Positions 1 through 7,363 of a stretch of 24,934 nt of DNA are shown piece after piece; the stretch's first letter is position 1, and every line of letters begins with the position of its first letter. A program made the translations under genes and the position numbers. The notes beneath the pieces are model-generated. The model was not told where the DNA came from. It ran no database searches and was given only the letters and a program-made list of their open reading frames with translations. This DNA is from a bacterium. Lineage in GTDB: Bacteria; Desulfobacterota; Binatia; UBA12015. The stretch covers positions 1 to 24,934 of the forward strand of contig JAPOLW010000005.1 in the NCBI GenBank assembly GCA_029976905.1, in the 5' to 3' direction.

Positions 1-1386
1 GTCGGCCAACTGGAGGGATCCTTCGCAATCGTCACCTTCTGTCACGGCGACAAGGGTCGGTTGCTCGCCTTCAAGACCGCGACCCCGATCGTGATCGGAC
101 TGGGAGAGGGCGAGAACTTCGTCGCTTCGGACGTCCCAGCCATCCTGGAGCACACCCGTGACGTCCTCTTCCTGGAGGACGGCGAGATGGCCGAGGTGAC
201 GCGCGAGGGAGTCAAGGTCTCCACCTTCGCCGGCGAACCGGTCTGCCGCGAGCCCAAGCGCATTACCTGGGATCCCATCACCGCCCAGAAGGGCGGCTAC
301 AAGCACTTCCTGCTCAAGGAGATCAACGAGCAGCCGCAGGCCCTCATCGACACCATGCTCGGCCGGATCCGCCAGGAGGAGGGCGACGTCTCGCTCCCCG
401 AGTTGGAGCCGCTCGGCAGTGATTGGTCGAAGTTCGAGCGCATCTACCTCACCGCCTGCGGCACGGCCTGGCACTCCTGCCTGGTGGGCAAGTTTCTCCT
501 CGAGGAGATGGCCCGCATTCCGGTCGACGTCGACTACGCCAGCGAGCTGCGCTACCGCAAGCCGATGTTCGGACCCGAGACCCTCCTGGTGGCGGTCTCA
601 CAGTCCGGCGAGACCGCCGACACCCTGGCCGCGGTGGAGGAAGCCGCCGCCTCGGGGTCCAAGGTCCTCTCGATCTGCAACGTGGTCGACGCCTCGATTC
701 CGCGCAAGGCCGACGCGGTGCTCTACACCCATGCCGGCCCCGAGATCTCGGTGGCGAGCACCAAGGCCTTCACGACGCAGCTGACGTCCCTCTATCTGCT
801 CTCGCTGCACGTTGGCCGCCACCTCGGGCGCTTCGACGAGGCCGCGGGGCGCGCTCTCGTACACGATCTCGTGACGATCCCGCAGCTCATCGAGAGCACC
901 CTGACGCGCGCCAAGCAGATCGAAAAGATCGCCAAGAAGTACGGCCATGCAAGCGATTTCCTCTATCTGGGACGCGGCATCAACTACCCGATCGCGCTCG
1001 AGGGGGCGCTCAAGCTCAAGGAAATCTCCTACATCCACGCCGAGGGATATCCCGCCGGCGAAATGAAGCACGGGCCGATCGCGCTCATCGACGAGCAGCT
1101 TCCCGTGGTCGTCCTCCTCCCCAAGGATCCGATGTACCCCAAGACCCTCTCGAACCTGAAGGAGGTCGAAGCACGGGGAGGCCGGATCATCGCGATCACC
1201 GATGCGCCGACACCCGAGTTGGAGGAGATCGCCTGGGAGGTCGTCACGATCCCCGAAGCGAACCACCTCCTCGCGCCGATCCTGCTTTCGATCCCGCTGC
1301 AGTTGCTCGCCTACTACGTCGCGATCTACCGCGGGACCGACGTCGACCAGCCGCGCAACCTCGCCAAGAGCGTCACCGTCGAGTAG
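1..1386 (+). CDS. glmS: Glutamine-fructose-6-phosphate aminotransferase, 5' truncated by window edge
   Basis: GlmS makes glucosamine-6-phosphate from fructose-6-phosphate and glutamine, the entry step to UDP-GlcNAc for peptidoglycan and LPS, in the cytoplasm. The reading frame is open from base 1, so the gene begins before the window. About 461 residues are present against roughly 610 in the family, so the catalytic N-terminal Cys and most of the glutaminase domain are missing. What remains is the end of the glutaminase domain (IGLGEGENFVASD), then two SIS sugar-isomerase domains with SQSGETADTL and SVASTKAFTTQ in the first and EGALKLKEISYIHAEGYPAG with GEMKHGPIALI in the second. The classic C-terminus DQPRNLAKSVTVE is intact. 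It converges on the CoA-transferase gene with only 7 bp between stop codons. Identification is secure. Confidence 0.97.
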   Translation, partial: VGQLEGSFAIVTFCHGDKGRLLAFKTATPIVIGLGEGENFVASDVPAILEHTRDVLFLEDGEMAEVTREGVKVSTFAGEPVCREPKRITWDPITAQKGGYKHFLLKEINEQPQALIDTMLGRIRQEEGDVSLPELEPLGSDWSKFERIYLTACGTAWHSCLVGKFLLEEMARIPVDVDYASELRYRKPMFGPETLLVAVSQSGETADTLAAVEEAAASGSKVLSICNVVDASIPRKADAVLYTHAGPEISVASTKAFTTQLTSLYLLSLHVGRHLGRFDEAAGRALVHDLVTIPQLIESTLTRAKQIEKIAKKYGHASDFLYLGRGINYPIALEGALKLKEISYIHAEGYPAGEMKHGPIALIDEQLPVVVLLPKDPMYPKTLSNLKEVEARGGRIIAITDAPTPELEEIAWEVVTIPEANHLLAPILLSIPLQLLAYYVAIYRGTDVDQPRNLAKSVTVE

Positions 1387-1393
1387 TCGGGGC

Positions 1394-2602
1394 TCAGGGG
1401 ATCACGCCGCCCTCCTTGAGTCCCGCGATCTCCTCCCAGTCGAAGCCGATCTCCAGCAGCACCTCCTCGGTGTGCTGGCCGACCTCCGGGGCGAGGCGGC
1501 CGGGTTCACCCGGCGTGCCCAGGAAATCGACGGGGGTAGCCATCTGCTCGGGCTGGCCGGCGTCCCCGTCGTAGGGCACGACCCCGCCATTCGCACGCAC
1601 CTGCGGATCCAGGGCGACCTCGTTGGCGGTCTGCACCGGTGCCCACCAGACGTTTTCGCGCTCGAAGATCGCCGCCCATTCCTCCCGGGTCCGGGTCGCA
1701 AAGACCGCGTCGAGTTCGCCAATGAGCCAGGCGGCGTTCTCGCGGCGGACGACGATGTTCGTACAGCGGGGGTCATCCAGCAGATCCGGGCGTTCGATCG
1801 CCCGGCAGACGTCGGGCCAATGCCGATCGGCCTCGAGACAAATGAGCCAGAACCACCGTCCACAGCCGGCGCGATACGAATTCGAGATCGGGTTGGGCGC
1901 CAATTCGCGCGGACCCGGGGGAGCGGTGTCGGCCCCGAAGCGCAGCTTGGTCGCCACGTCCCAGCCCACGACGTACATCCCCGTGCGCAGAAGCGAGGTC
2001 GCGACGTGTTGTCCACGGCCGGTGCGCGCCCGGGCCACGAGGGCCGCGCAGATGGCCGACGACGCCGACACCGCGGTCGTATGGTCGCCCATTCCTCCCC
2101 GCTGCACCGGCGGCGTCCCGTCGGGCAGGGTCAGCATGCCCGCGACACCGGCGCGCGACCAGAAGGCACCGATGTCGAAGGCCGCCCGGTCGCGGTCCGG
2201 TCCCTCGATGCCGTAGCCCGTCACCGAGCAGTACACGAGCCCCGGATTGCGGGCCGCCAGGGTCTCGTAGTCGAGGCCCATGCGCTCGAGGGCGCCCGGT
2301 CGCAGATTGGAGACGAAGACGTCGGCGCCGTCGCATAAGCGACGCGCGATCTCGCGCCCCTGCTCGCCCTTGAGGTCCAGTGCCAGCGACCGCTTCCCGC
2401 GGTTGTCCAGTTCGAAGGGCGGATTGATCGGAAGGTCGAGACCCACGGCCGTCATGAACACGCCGCGCATGGGGTCGCCGCCGCCCGGTGGTTCGATCTT
2501 CACGACATCCGCGCCCCAATCCGCGAGGATCCCGCCCGTGGCCGGGCCCGCGACCCAGAAGCCCAATTCGACGACCTTGATTCCCTCGAGTGGTCCGGAC
2601 AT
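1394..2602 (-). CDS. Family III CoA-transferase (CaiB/BaiF type)
   Basis: Family III CoA-transferases move CoA between carboxylic acids through an aspartyl-CoA thioester. The protein has 402 residues from ATG 2602, the normal family size. It opens with the typical LEGIKVVELGFWVAGPATGG, followed by LADWGADVVKIEPP and the region NRGKRSLALDL. Asp143 in AFDIGAFW sits where the catalytic Asp of the family lies. The substrate cannot be read from the sequence; members act in carnitine, bile acid, formate/oxalate and aromatic or fatty acid degradation. ATG 2602 matches the usual family N-terminus but has no clear ribosome site. An in-frame TTG at 2620 has GGGAG four bases upstream and would add MADQWR, so the start is uncertain. 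It stands alone, divergent from ribBX and convergent with glmS. Confidence 0.9.
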   Translation of the reverse strand: MSGPLEGIKVVELGFWVAGPATGGILADWGADVVKIEPPGGGDPMRGVFMTAVGLDLPINPPFELDNRGKRSLALDLKGEQGREIARRLCDGADVFVSNLRPGALERMGLDYETLAARNPGLVYCSVTGYGIEGPDRDRAAFDIGAFWSRAGVAGMLTLPDGTPPVQRGGMGDHTTAVSASSAICAALVARARTGRGQHVATSLLRTGMYVVGWDVATKLRFGADTAPPGPRELAPNPISNSYRAGCGRWFWLICLEADRHWPDVCRAIERPDLLDDPRCTNIVVRRENAAWLIGELDAVFATRTREEWAAIFERENVWWAPVQTANEVALDPQVRANGGVVPYDGDAGQPEQMATPVDFLGTPGEPGRLAPEVGQHTEEVLLEIGFDWEEIAGLKEGGVIP

Positions 2603-2672
2603 GCGCCATTGGTCGGCCAAGCGGCTCCCAAAGGCAAATGGGTCGGGTCTTGCACGACGGCGCGCGGCGGGG

Positions 2673-2690
2673 CTAGGCTCCCCAGCCTAG
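2673..2690 (+). promoter_or_regulatory. Stem-loop abutting the ribBX start codon
   Basis: CTAGGCT (2673-2679), a CCCC loop and AGCCTAG (2684-2690) form a perfect 7 bp stem ending one base before the ATG at 2691. No Shine-Dalgarno sequence lies in front of this ATG. A weak promoter-like pair, TTGCAC (2650-2655) and TAGGCT (2674-2679) with 18 bp spacing, overlaps the stem. It would start transcription only a few bases before the ATG. Whether the inverted repeat acts as RNA structure, as an operator or not at all cannot be decided from sequence. Confidence 0.35.
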
Positions 2691-3872
2691 ATGAAGGACC
2701 CGTCTGCGAAGAGCGGTGGCGCCGCCGACCAGGCCGCGTCGATCGCGACGATCGAGGAAGCCATTGCCGAGTACCGGGCCGGCCGCATGGTCATCGTGAT
2801 GGACGACGAAGATCGCGAGAACGAAGGCGATCTCTGCATGGCGGCCGAAAAGGTCACGCCCGAGGCCATCAATTTCATGACCCGGGAGGGCCGCGGGCTG
2901 ATCTGCATGCCCGTGACCGGCCAGAAGCTGGCCGAACTCGGGCTCCCGATGATGGTGTCGGAGAATACTGCACCGCTGGGAACCGCATTCACGGTCTCCA
3001 TCGACGCCCGAGAAGGGGTCCGTACGGGCATCTCCGCAGCCGATCGCGCCCACACCATCCAGGTCGCCGTGCGCGAGGGTGCGCAACCCAACGACATCCG
3101 CACTCCCGGACACATCTTTCCCCTGCGCGCGCGCGAGGGTGGCGTTCTCGTGCGCACGGGCCAGACCGAAGCGGCGGTCGACCTCGCACGACTCGCCGGG
3201 CTCAAACCCGCCGGCGTGATCTGCGAGATCATGAAGACCGACGGCACCATGGCGCGTCTACCCGAATTGAAGGTCTTCGCGGCCGAGCACGACCTCAAAC
3301 TCATCACCATCGCCGACTTGATCCAGTATCGGCTGCGCAACGATTCCCTCGTCCACCGCATCGCCGAGGCGCCGTTGCCAACGCGCTTCGGTGGTGAGTT
3401 TCGCGCGTGTGTCTACCGCAGCGACGTCGGCGGCACGGAACACCTCGCTCTCGTCAAGGGAGACATCACCCCGGACGATCCCGTCCTGGTGCGCGCCCAC
3501 GCCGAATATCTTCCGGGCGACGTCTTCGCCTTCCGGCAACGCAATACCGGCGAGTTGCTCCACCGCGCCATGAAGCGCATCGCCGACGAAGGCCGCGGCG
3601 TCGTGCTCTACCTCAAGCGGGAGCCGGGGTCCGAGATGTTCGCGCCGCGCGGAGACGCCTCGACCAAGATCGACGATAGCGACCAGGCCCGCCCGAGCAC
3701 GATGTCGTCGTCCCGCTTGAACGAGTTCCGCGAATACGGGATCGGTGCTCAGATCCTCCGGGACGTGGGCTGCGGCAAAATTCGCCTGCTCAGCAACTTC
3801 CGCCGACGGCTGGTCAATCTTCCGGGCTACGGGCTCGAGATCGTCGACACCGTCCCTCTCGACGTGGACTGA
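2691..3872 (+). CDS. ribBX: RibBX-type protein: DHBP synthase fused to a degenerate GTP cyclohydrolase II-like domain
   Basis: The N-terminal half (about residues 15-215) is 3,4-dihydroxy-2-butanone-4-phosphate synthase, which supplies the four-carbon unit of riboflavin from ribulose-5-phosphate. Its acidic motif DDEDRENEGD (38-47), TGISAADRAHT, GHIFPLRA and GLKPAGVICEIM are intact. The C-terminal half aligns with GTP cyclohydrolase II (REYGIGAQIL, then GYGLEIVDTVPL) but has lost its active site. The zinc ligand in HSECLTGD is Tyr273 (HAEYLPGD), the RCDCG pair is RQRNTG without any Cys, and the RQEGRNIGL motif is absent. This matches the RibBX variants known in Proteobacteria, where the second half does not make the GTP product. 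A real RibA must be encoded elsewhere. At 393 residues it is normal RibBA length, so this is not a truncation. Confidence 0.9.
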   Translation: MKDPSAKSGGAADQAASIATIEEAIAEYRAGRMVIVMDDEDRENEGDLCMAAEKVTPEAINFMTREGRGLICMPVTGQKLAELGLPMMVSENTAPLGTAFTVSIDAREGVRTGISAADRAHTIQVAVREGAQPNDIRTPGHIFPLRAREGGVLVRTGQTEAAVDLARLAGLKPAGVICEIMKTDGTMARLPELKVFAAEHDLKLITIADLIQYRLRNDSLVHRIAEAPLPTRFGGEFRACVYRSDVGGTEHLALVKGDITPDDPVLVRAHAEYLPGDVFAFRQRNTGELLHRAMKRIADEGRGVVLYLKREPGSEMFAPRGDASTKIDDSDQARPSTMSSSRLNEFREYGIGAQILRDVGCGKIRLLSNFRRRLVNLPGYGLEIVDTVPLDVD

Positions 3873-3876
3873 GCCA

Positions 3877-3897
3877 CGGTGCGGCCCGCCCGCACCG
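3877..3897. terminator. Candidate bidirectional stem-loop between convergent genes
   Basis: CGGTGCGG (3877-3884), loop CCCGC and CCGCACCG (3890-3897) form an 8 bp perfect GC stem in the 56 bp between the ribBX stop and the SDR stop. There is no T-run on either side, so it is not a canonical intrinsic terminator. Its place between converging genes makes a shared terminator role reasonable. Confidence 0.4.
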
Positions 3898-3928
3898 CAA
3901 ACGCAGCCCCTCGGGACGCGGCGCTGGG

Positions 3929-4714
3929 TCAGCGGCCGCGAAACAGGGGGCCGTGCAACCAACGGGCATGGTGGCCGACCTCGCGAATGTCCCACGGTGC
4001 GGCGGCGAATTCCTCCGGCGGAACGTCGAGGAGGAGCCACTCGAAGAAAGACGCCACGGTTTCGGCCGTGATCGTCTCGCCCCGTTCGTGCATCGCAGCG
4101 TAGACCTCACCGGCTGCGAAAGAATCCCGCGGTGCCGACAAGGAATCGTCGAGCATCCGGGTCTCGACGAGTCCGGGTCGGGCGATGGCGAAATCGATCT
4201 CGTCGCCCAACTCCAGGGCGAGGCTCCTCCACAACATCGCCGATGCGGCCTTCGAGACCGAATAGGCTCCACCCCCATGACGACAGTTCTCGGAGGCATC
4301 GGAGCCCACGAAGAGAACACGACCGCCGCGCAGGGGAGTTCGCAAGCCCAGGGTGAGCCAGAGTCGCGCATCCACGTTGGTGCGCATCGCCGACTCCCAC
4401 TGCGCCGGTGGCATGGTCGCGAGGAGTCCGCGCGGAAAGGCACCCGCACCGTGCACCAGTGCGGCCACGGGTCGGCCATCGACGGCGCGAACGATGCGCT
4501 CGCGGTCCCTGGCGCTCGTGACGTCGGCCGCCACGGCCTCCACACCCCCGGGCCGGGCCTCGGCGACCAGCCTGGCCAGGGCGCCCTCACGGCGCGCGAC
4601 ACCGAGCACCGTCATTCCCGCCGAGGCCAGCGCACGGACGGTGGCCCGTCCGATTCCGGAAGAGGCGCCCGTCACCACTGCGACCCCCGGTCGGCGCGCG
4701 CGCGAATCCCTCAT
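3929..4714 (-). CDS. Short-chain dehydrogenase/reductase (SDR) family protein
   Basis: This is a 261-residue classical SDR, presumably an NAD(P)-dependent cytoplasmic oxidoreductase; the substrate is not identifiable. The nucleotide-binding motif TGASSGIG lies at residues 15-22. HGAG (89-92) replaces the usual NNAG. Asn113, Ser138, Tyr151 and Lys155 (YSVSK) form the catalytic tetrad. The C-terminal part is family-like (ARPGLVETRM). The start at ATG 4714 is supported by AGGAGG at 4731-4726 on the minus strand, 11 bases upstream. The open frame continues upstream, but that part overlaps the PagL-like gene and does not look like SDR. It lies 35 bp downstream of the PagL-like gene in the same direction, so the two are probably cotranscribed. 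Confidence 0.88.
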   Translation of the reverse strand: MRDSRARRPGVAVVTGASSGIGRATVRALASAGMTVLGVARREGALARLVAEARPGGVEAVAADVTSARDRERIVRAVDGRPVAALVHGAGAFPRGLLATMPPAQWESAMRTNVDARLWLTLGLRTPLRGGRVLFVGSDASENCRHGGGAYSVSKAASAMLWRSLALELGDEIDFAIARPGLVETRMLDDSLSAPRDSFAAGEVYAAMHERGETITAETVASFFEWLLLDVPPEEFAAAPWDIREVGHHARWLHGPLFRGR

Positions 4715-4725
4715 CGGCGCGAGCA

Positions 4726-4731
4726 CCTCCT
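4726..4731 (-). promoter_or_regulatory. Ribosome binding site of the SDR gene
   Basis: AGGAGG on the minus strand, 11 bases before ATG 4714, in the 35 bp gap after the PagL-like stop codon. It decides the SDR start against the longer upstream open frame. Confidence 0.6.
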
Positions 4732-4749
4732 GGACGTTGGTCTCCCCAC

Positions 4750-5385
4750 TCAACGAAGCCAGTCGGTGAGGCCGGCGCTCCGCTTTGGAAAGAATTCCAG
4801 ACCGACCAGAAAGAAGTTCGTATTCAGGCCGCGGTTGGGTTGTTTGATGCTGGCGTTGGAGATGTGGCGGATCCGCCAGGAAAGGGTGAGGGCGGCGTGG
4901 TCGTTCAGGAAGGTGTGCACCCCCACCCCGATGAACGAGTCGAACTCGAAGGGGCCGCCCAGATCCTGGCCCTGGAGCCCGGTGTACATCGCGCCCACCC
5001 CGCCGATGCCGAAAGGCACGAAACGCTGTCCGGCATCGTAGTCCAGCTTGAGCGTTATCGGGTTCACGCCTCCTTCGAAGGCATCCTGCCCGTCGAAGAC
5101 ACCCGCGACCCATGCCTCGACCACCCATTTCAGATTGAGATCGACGGCGTGCAACGGTTCATCCACGAAGTCGGGCAGCAACCAGGCCGCACGACCAAAG
5201 AGCGGTACGATGAAGATGTTGTCGCGGGAAGACGGACCATAGCCCGAAAGCAGTCCCCACTGCTGGACCCCGGAGCGATCCTCCGCGGCCGCCGATGGCC
5301 ACGAGGTCAGCAACACGGCCAGCAGCAAAGCCGGCAGCAGGAGAACCCGGGGGGAGAATTGCATGGTAGAGTCGAAACGAGTCAT
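4750..5385 (-). CDS. PagL-like lipid A 3-O-deacylase / acyloxyacyl hydrolase family outer-membrane protein
   Basis: PagL is an outer-membrane beta-barrel that removes the 3-O acyl chain of lipid A. The predicted protein has 211 residues from ATG 5385 or 204 from ATG 5364. Either start gives a signal peptide with hydrophobic core VLLLPALLLAVLLTSW and a likely cut after SAAA. The body has alternating barrel-like strands and the family hallmark RHISNASIKQPNRGLN. His174 and Ser176 fit the catalytic His-x-Ser. The residue 14 after the His, Glu in Pseudomonas PagL, is Asn188 here, so activity is uncertain; I believe many family members also carry Asn there. The 5' end overlaps the divergent DsbD-like gene. 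A GTG at 5439 is possible but would bury the signal peptide. Confidence 0.75.
   Translation of the reverse strand: MTRFDSTMQFSPRVLLLPALLLAVLLTSWPSAAAEDRSGVQQWGLLSGYGPSSRDNIFIVPLFGRAAWLLPDFVDEPLHAVDLNLKWVVEAWVAGVFDGQDAFEGGVNPITLKLDYDAGQRFVPFGIGGVGAMYTGLQGQDLGGPFEFDSFIGVGVHTFLNDHAALTLSWRIRHISNASIKQPNRGLNTNFFLVGLEFFPKRSAGLTDWLR
5350..5356 (+). promoter_or_regulatory. Ribosome binding site of the DsbD-like gene
   Basis: A G-run ending in GGGGAG about 6-7 bases before ATG 5363 favours this start over ATG 5384, which has only a weak GAG in front. The site lies inside the coding region of the opposite-strand PagL-like gene. Confidence 0.5.
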
Positions 5386-6394
5386 GAGCGCTTCGGACCT
5401 ATCCCGAGACCGAGCCCCGGGCAACTGCGGCGGCCTCACCGGCCGCCTCGTCGCCTACCGACGCTCCGCCCCTGCGTTCGTGCTCATGGGTGTCTGTCTG
5501 GCGGGAGTGGCCTTCGCGGCTTCTTCGGCCCGCGCCGAGGCGGTCGTGCGATTGGGTGGGCGAATCGAGGCAACCGACGCCGGTGGAGCTCTCGTGCGCG
5601 CCCGCGTGGTGATCGCAAGCGGGTACCACATCAACGCCCACGAACCCGACGAGCCCTTCCTGATTCCGACCGTCCTCTCGCTCGACGCCGGAGGCCTGGC
5701 GTTCACGGAGCCCGTCTATCCAAAGCCCGAATCACAAACCTTCCCGTTCGCGCCCGACAAGCCGATGCTCGTGTACGACGGCACCATCGAAATCACGACG
5801 AGTGCCGAGCGGATGCCCGACGGTCCCGTGGTCGCCCGCCTGCGCTACCAGGCGTGTACCCACGAGCGTTGCCTGCCGCCCCGAACCGTGCAGGCCGTGC
5901 TCGGTTCCGAGGATGCCGCCGACGCCCGCCGGGAGAAACCCGGTTCCATCGCTCTGGCCGGGGTGGCTTCGCCCGGCCTCTCCCCGGCGCAGGCGGGCGT
6001 CGGCATTCGTTGGCAACCCCTCACGGCCGGTGCACTCGATCGAGCGATCACCGCCGGCCAACCCGCCGTCGTCGAGTTCTCGGCGCGGTGGTGTCCGCCC
6101 TGCCTCGAGATGGAGCGCTCGACGTTCATGGACCCCGGCGTCCTACGAGACGCCACAGGCTTCTCGATGCTGCAGGCCGACGTCACCGAGTCGAACGCGA
6201 ACAACGACCGGCTGATGGAGAAGTTCGCGGTTCTCGGGGTGCCGACGATCATCTTCTACGATCGCAACGGCCGGGAAGTCGACCGGGCCGTGGGCTTCGT
6301 CGACGCCGACGGATTCCGCACCTATCTGCGGCGCGCGCGCGAAACCTCGAGGAGGCGAGCACCCTCACCGCCGCCGGTCGCGGAGCCCGCCTGA
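5363..6394 (+). CDS. Periplasmic DsbD-like protein: DsbD alpha domain fused to thioredoxin (gamma) domain, no membrane domain
   Basis: DsbD carries electrons from cytoplasmic thioredoxin to periplasmic thiol proteins through alpha, beta (eight-helix membrane) and gamma domains. This 343-residue protein has a signal sequence (YRRSAPAFVLMGVCLAGVAF, cut near ARAEA), then an alpha-type immunoglobulin-like domain with GYHINAHEP and the cysteine pair YQACTHERCLPP (Cys165, Cys170). A thioredoxin domain with WCPPC (Cys244, Cys247) and cis-Pro motif GVPT follows. The whole beta domain is missing: the two domains are joined by a short linker near residues 180-215. Its electron donor would have to be a separate CcdA-like protein, not in this window, or it may act differently. 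It is convergent with the GNAT gene with one base between stops. N-terminal length depends on ATG 5363 (good ribosome site) or 5384. Confidence 0.82.
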   Translation: MVESKRVMSASDLSRDRAPGNCGGLTGRLVAYRRSAPAFVLMGVCLAGVAFAASSARAEAVVRLGGRIEATDAGGALVRARVVIASGYHINAHEPDEPFLIPTVLSLDAGGLAFTEPVYPKPESQTFPFAPDKPMLVYDGTIEITTSAERMPDGPVVARLRYQACTHERCLPPRTVQAVLGSEDAADARREKPGSIALAGVASPGLSPAQAGVGIRWQPLTAGALDRAITAGQPAVVEFSARWCPPCLEMERSTFMDPGVLRDATGFSMLQADVTESNANNDRLMEKFAVLGVPTIIFYDRNGREVDRAVGFVDADGFRTYLRRARETSRRRAPSPPPVAEPA

Positions 6395-6395
6395 C

Positions 6396-7310
6396 TCAAC
6401 CCGATTCGGGAAAGAGAGTCGGCAGGTAATAGGCACGAAAAGGCTCAAAAGCGCCGCGCACCATGTAGGTGCACAGGGAGTGGACTTCGAAACCGGCGTC
6501 GTAACAGGCCGACAGAAGATCCGACCGGGTCGCCGGAATCAGAAGCCGGAATTCGGTGCGCAGGGGAAGGTCGGCTCCAGCCGCCTGAATGAGATCGAGG
6601 GCCCCGTCGAGATCCCGGCTGACGATCGGTCCCAACACCGCGACGCCACCGCGCACCATCCGAACGAGACTCCCGCGCACGCCAGCCCCGTCGGGCAGGA
6701 CGAAGATCTCCCCCATGCGCCCGAGCAGATCGTAATCCCGGGCTCGATCGAAGCCGATCAGATCACGCTCGAGCGCCACGATCGCATCGATGCCGTCCCG
6801 ACGTGAGGCGCGCCGTGCGAGGCTACGGACGCCGAGGTCGGGGCGGATCGGGAAGCCGCCGCGGACGAGCGTCTCCCGCCCCACGAATCCGACGCGACCG
6901 TACAAACAGAAGGAGACTTCGTTGAACGCGTCCTGGATCAAGCGCAGCGAGCGGACCCCGTCGCGATCGGCGCGCGCACAGATCTCCTCCATGAGGACAC
7001 GACCACAGCCCGACCCCTGCTGGGCTGGATCGATCGTGATCGGCCCGGCACCCGCCGTCGCGCCGCGTACATGCAGGAAACCGCTTCCGACGACGCGGTC
7101 CCCTCGCGCGACCACCAGGCAATGCTCGGGATCGTGCGAACGATAGGCGCCCGCGATCGCCGCGCCGACGGATTGGTCGGCCACCACCGGACCGAAGCCG
7201 CGTCGGCGATACATCTCGTTGAAGGCGCTCTTGAAGATCGCCGAGACGCGCGGCAGGTCGGCCGATTCCATCGCCCGCACGTATGGCGCATCTCCTGTCG
7301 CTCCGGACAT
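6396..7310 (-). CDS. GNAT-family N-acetyltransferase with an extra C-terminal domain
   Basis: This 304-residue protein has an N-terminal GNAT fold (about residues 8-145), with the acetyl-CoA motif QGSGCGRVLMEEI following the beta strand GPITIDP. The C-terminal half (about 150-300) is a second, weaker GNAT-like unit, as in two-domain acetyltransferases. It includes VALERDLIGFDRARDYDLLGRM and GGVAVLGPIVSRDLDGALDLI. The acceptor cannot be predicted. A purine-rich GGGAGGGG lies about nine bases before ATG 7310. It is divergent from the HEWAH protein gene, leaving only about 50 bp between starts, and its stop is one base from that of the DsbD-like gene. Confidence 0.85.
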   Translation of the reverse strand: MSGATGDAPYVRAMESADLPRVSAIFKSAFNEMYRRRGFGPVVADQSVGAAIAGAYRSHDPEHCLVVARGDRVVGSGFLHVRGATAGAGPITIDPAQQGSGCGRVLMEEICARADRDGVRSLRLIQDAFNEVSFCLYGRVGFVGRETLVRGGFPIRPDLGVRSLARRASRRDGIDAIVALERDLIGFDRARDYDLLGRMGEIFVLPDGAGVRGSLVRMVRGGVAVLGPIVSRDLDGALDLIQAAGADLPLRTEFRLLIPATRSDLLSACYDAGFEVHSLCTYMVRGAFEPFRAYYLPTLFPESG

Positions 7311-7349
7311 CCTCTCTGGCCCCTCCCGTGCGCTTGTTCTATACCATCT

Positions 7350-7356
7350 GGAGGAG
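7350..7356 (+). promoter_or_regulatory. Ribosome binding site in front of a possible CTG start
   Basis: GGAGGAG is followed after seven bases by an in-frame CTG at 7364. The other possible starts, ATG 7283 (inside the GNAT gene), GTG 7328, TTG 7334 and ATG 7397, have no comparable site at the right distance. Confidence 0.4.
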
Positions 7357-7363
7357 AGCTGCC

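Noticed and set aside
1387..1393. Terminator between glmS and the CoA-transferase gene
   Set aside because: Only 7 bp separate the converging stop codons and no inverted repeat was found around them.
423..1574. Long open frame overlapping glmS
   Set aside because: Off-frame with glmS, Arg/Gly/Pro-rich and without any domain signature.
2621..2690. FMN riboswitch before ribBX
   Set aside because: The gap is only about 70 bp, too short for the FMN aptamer, and its conserved core motifs are absent.
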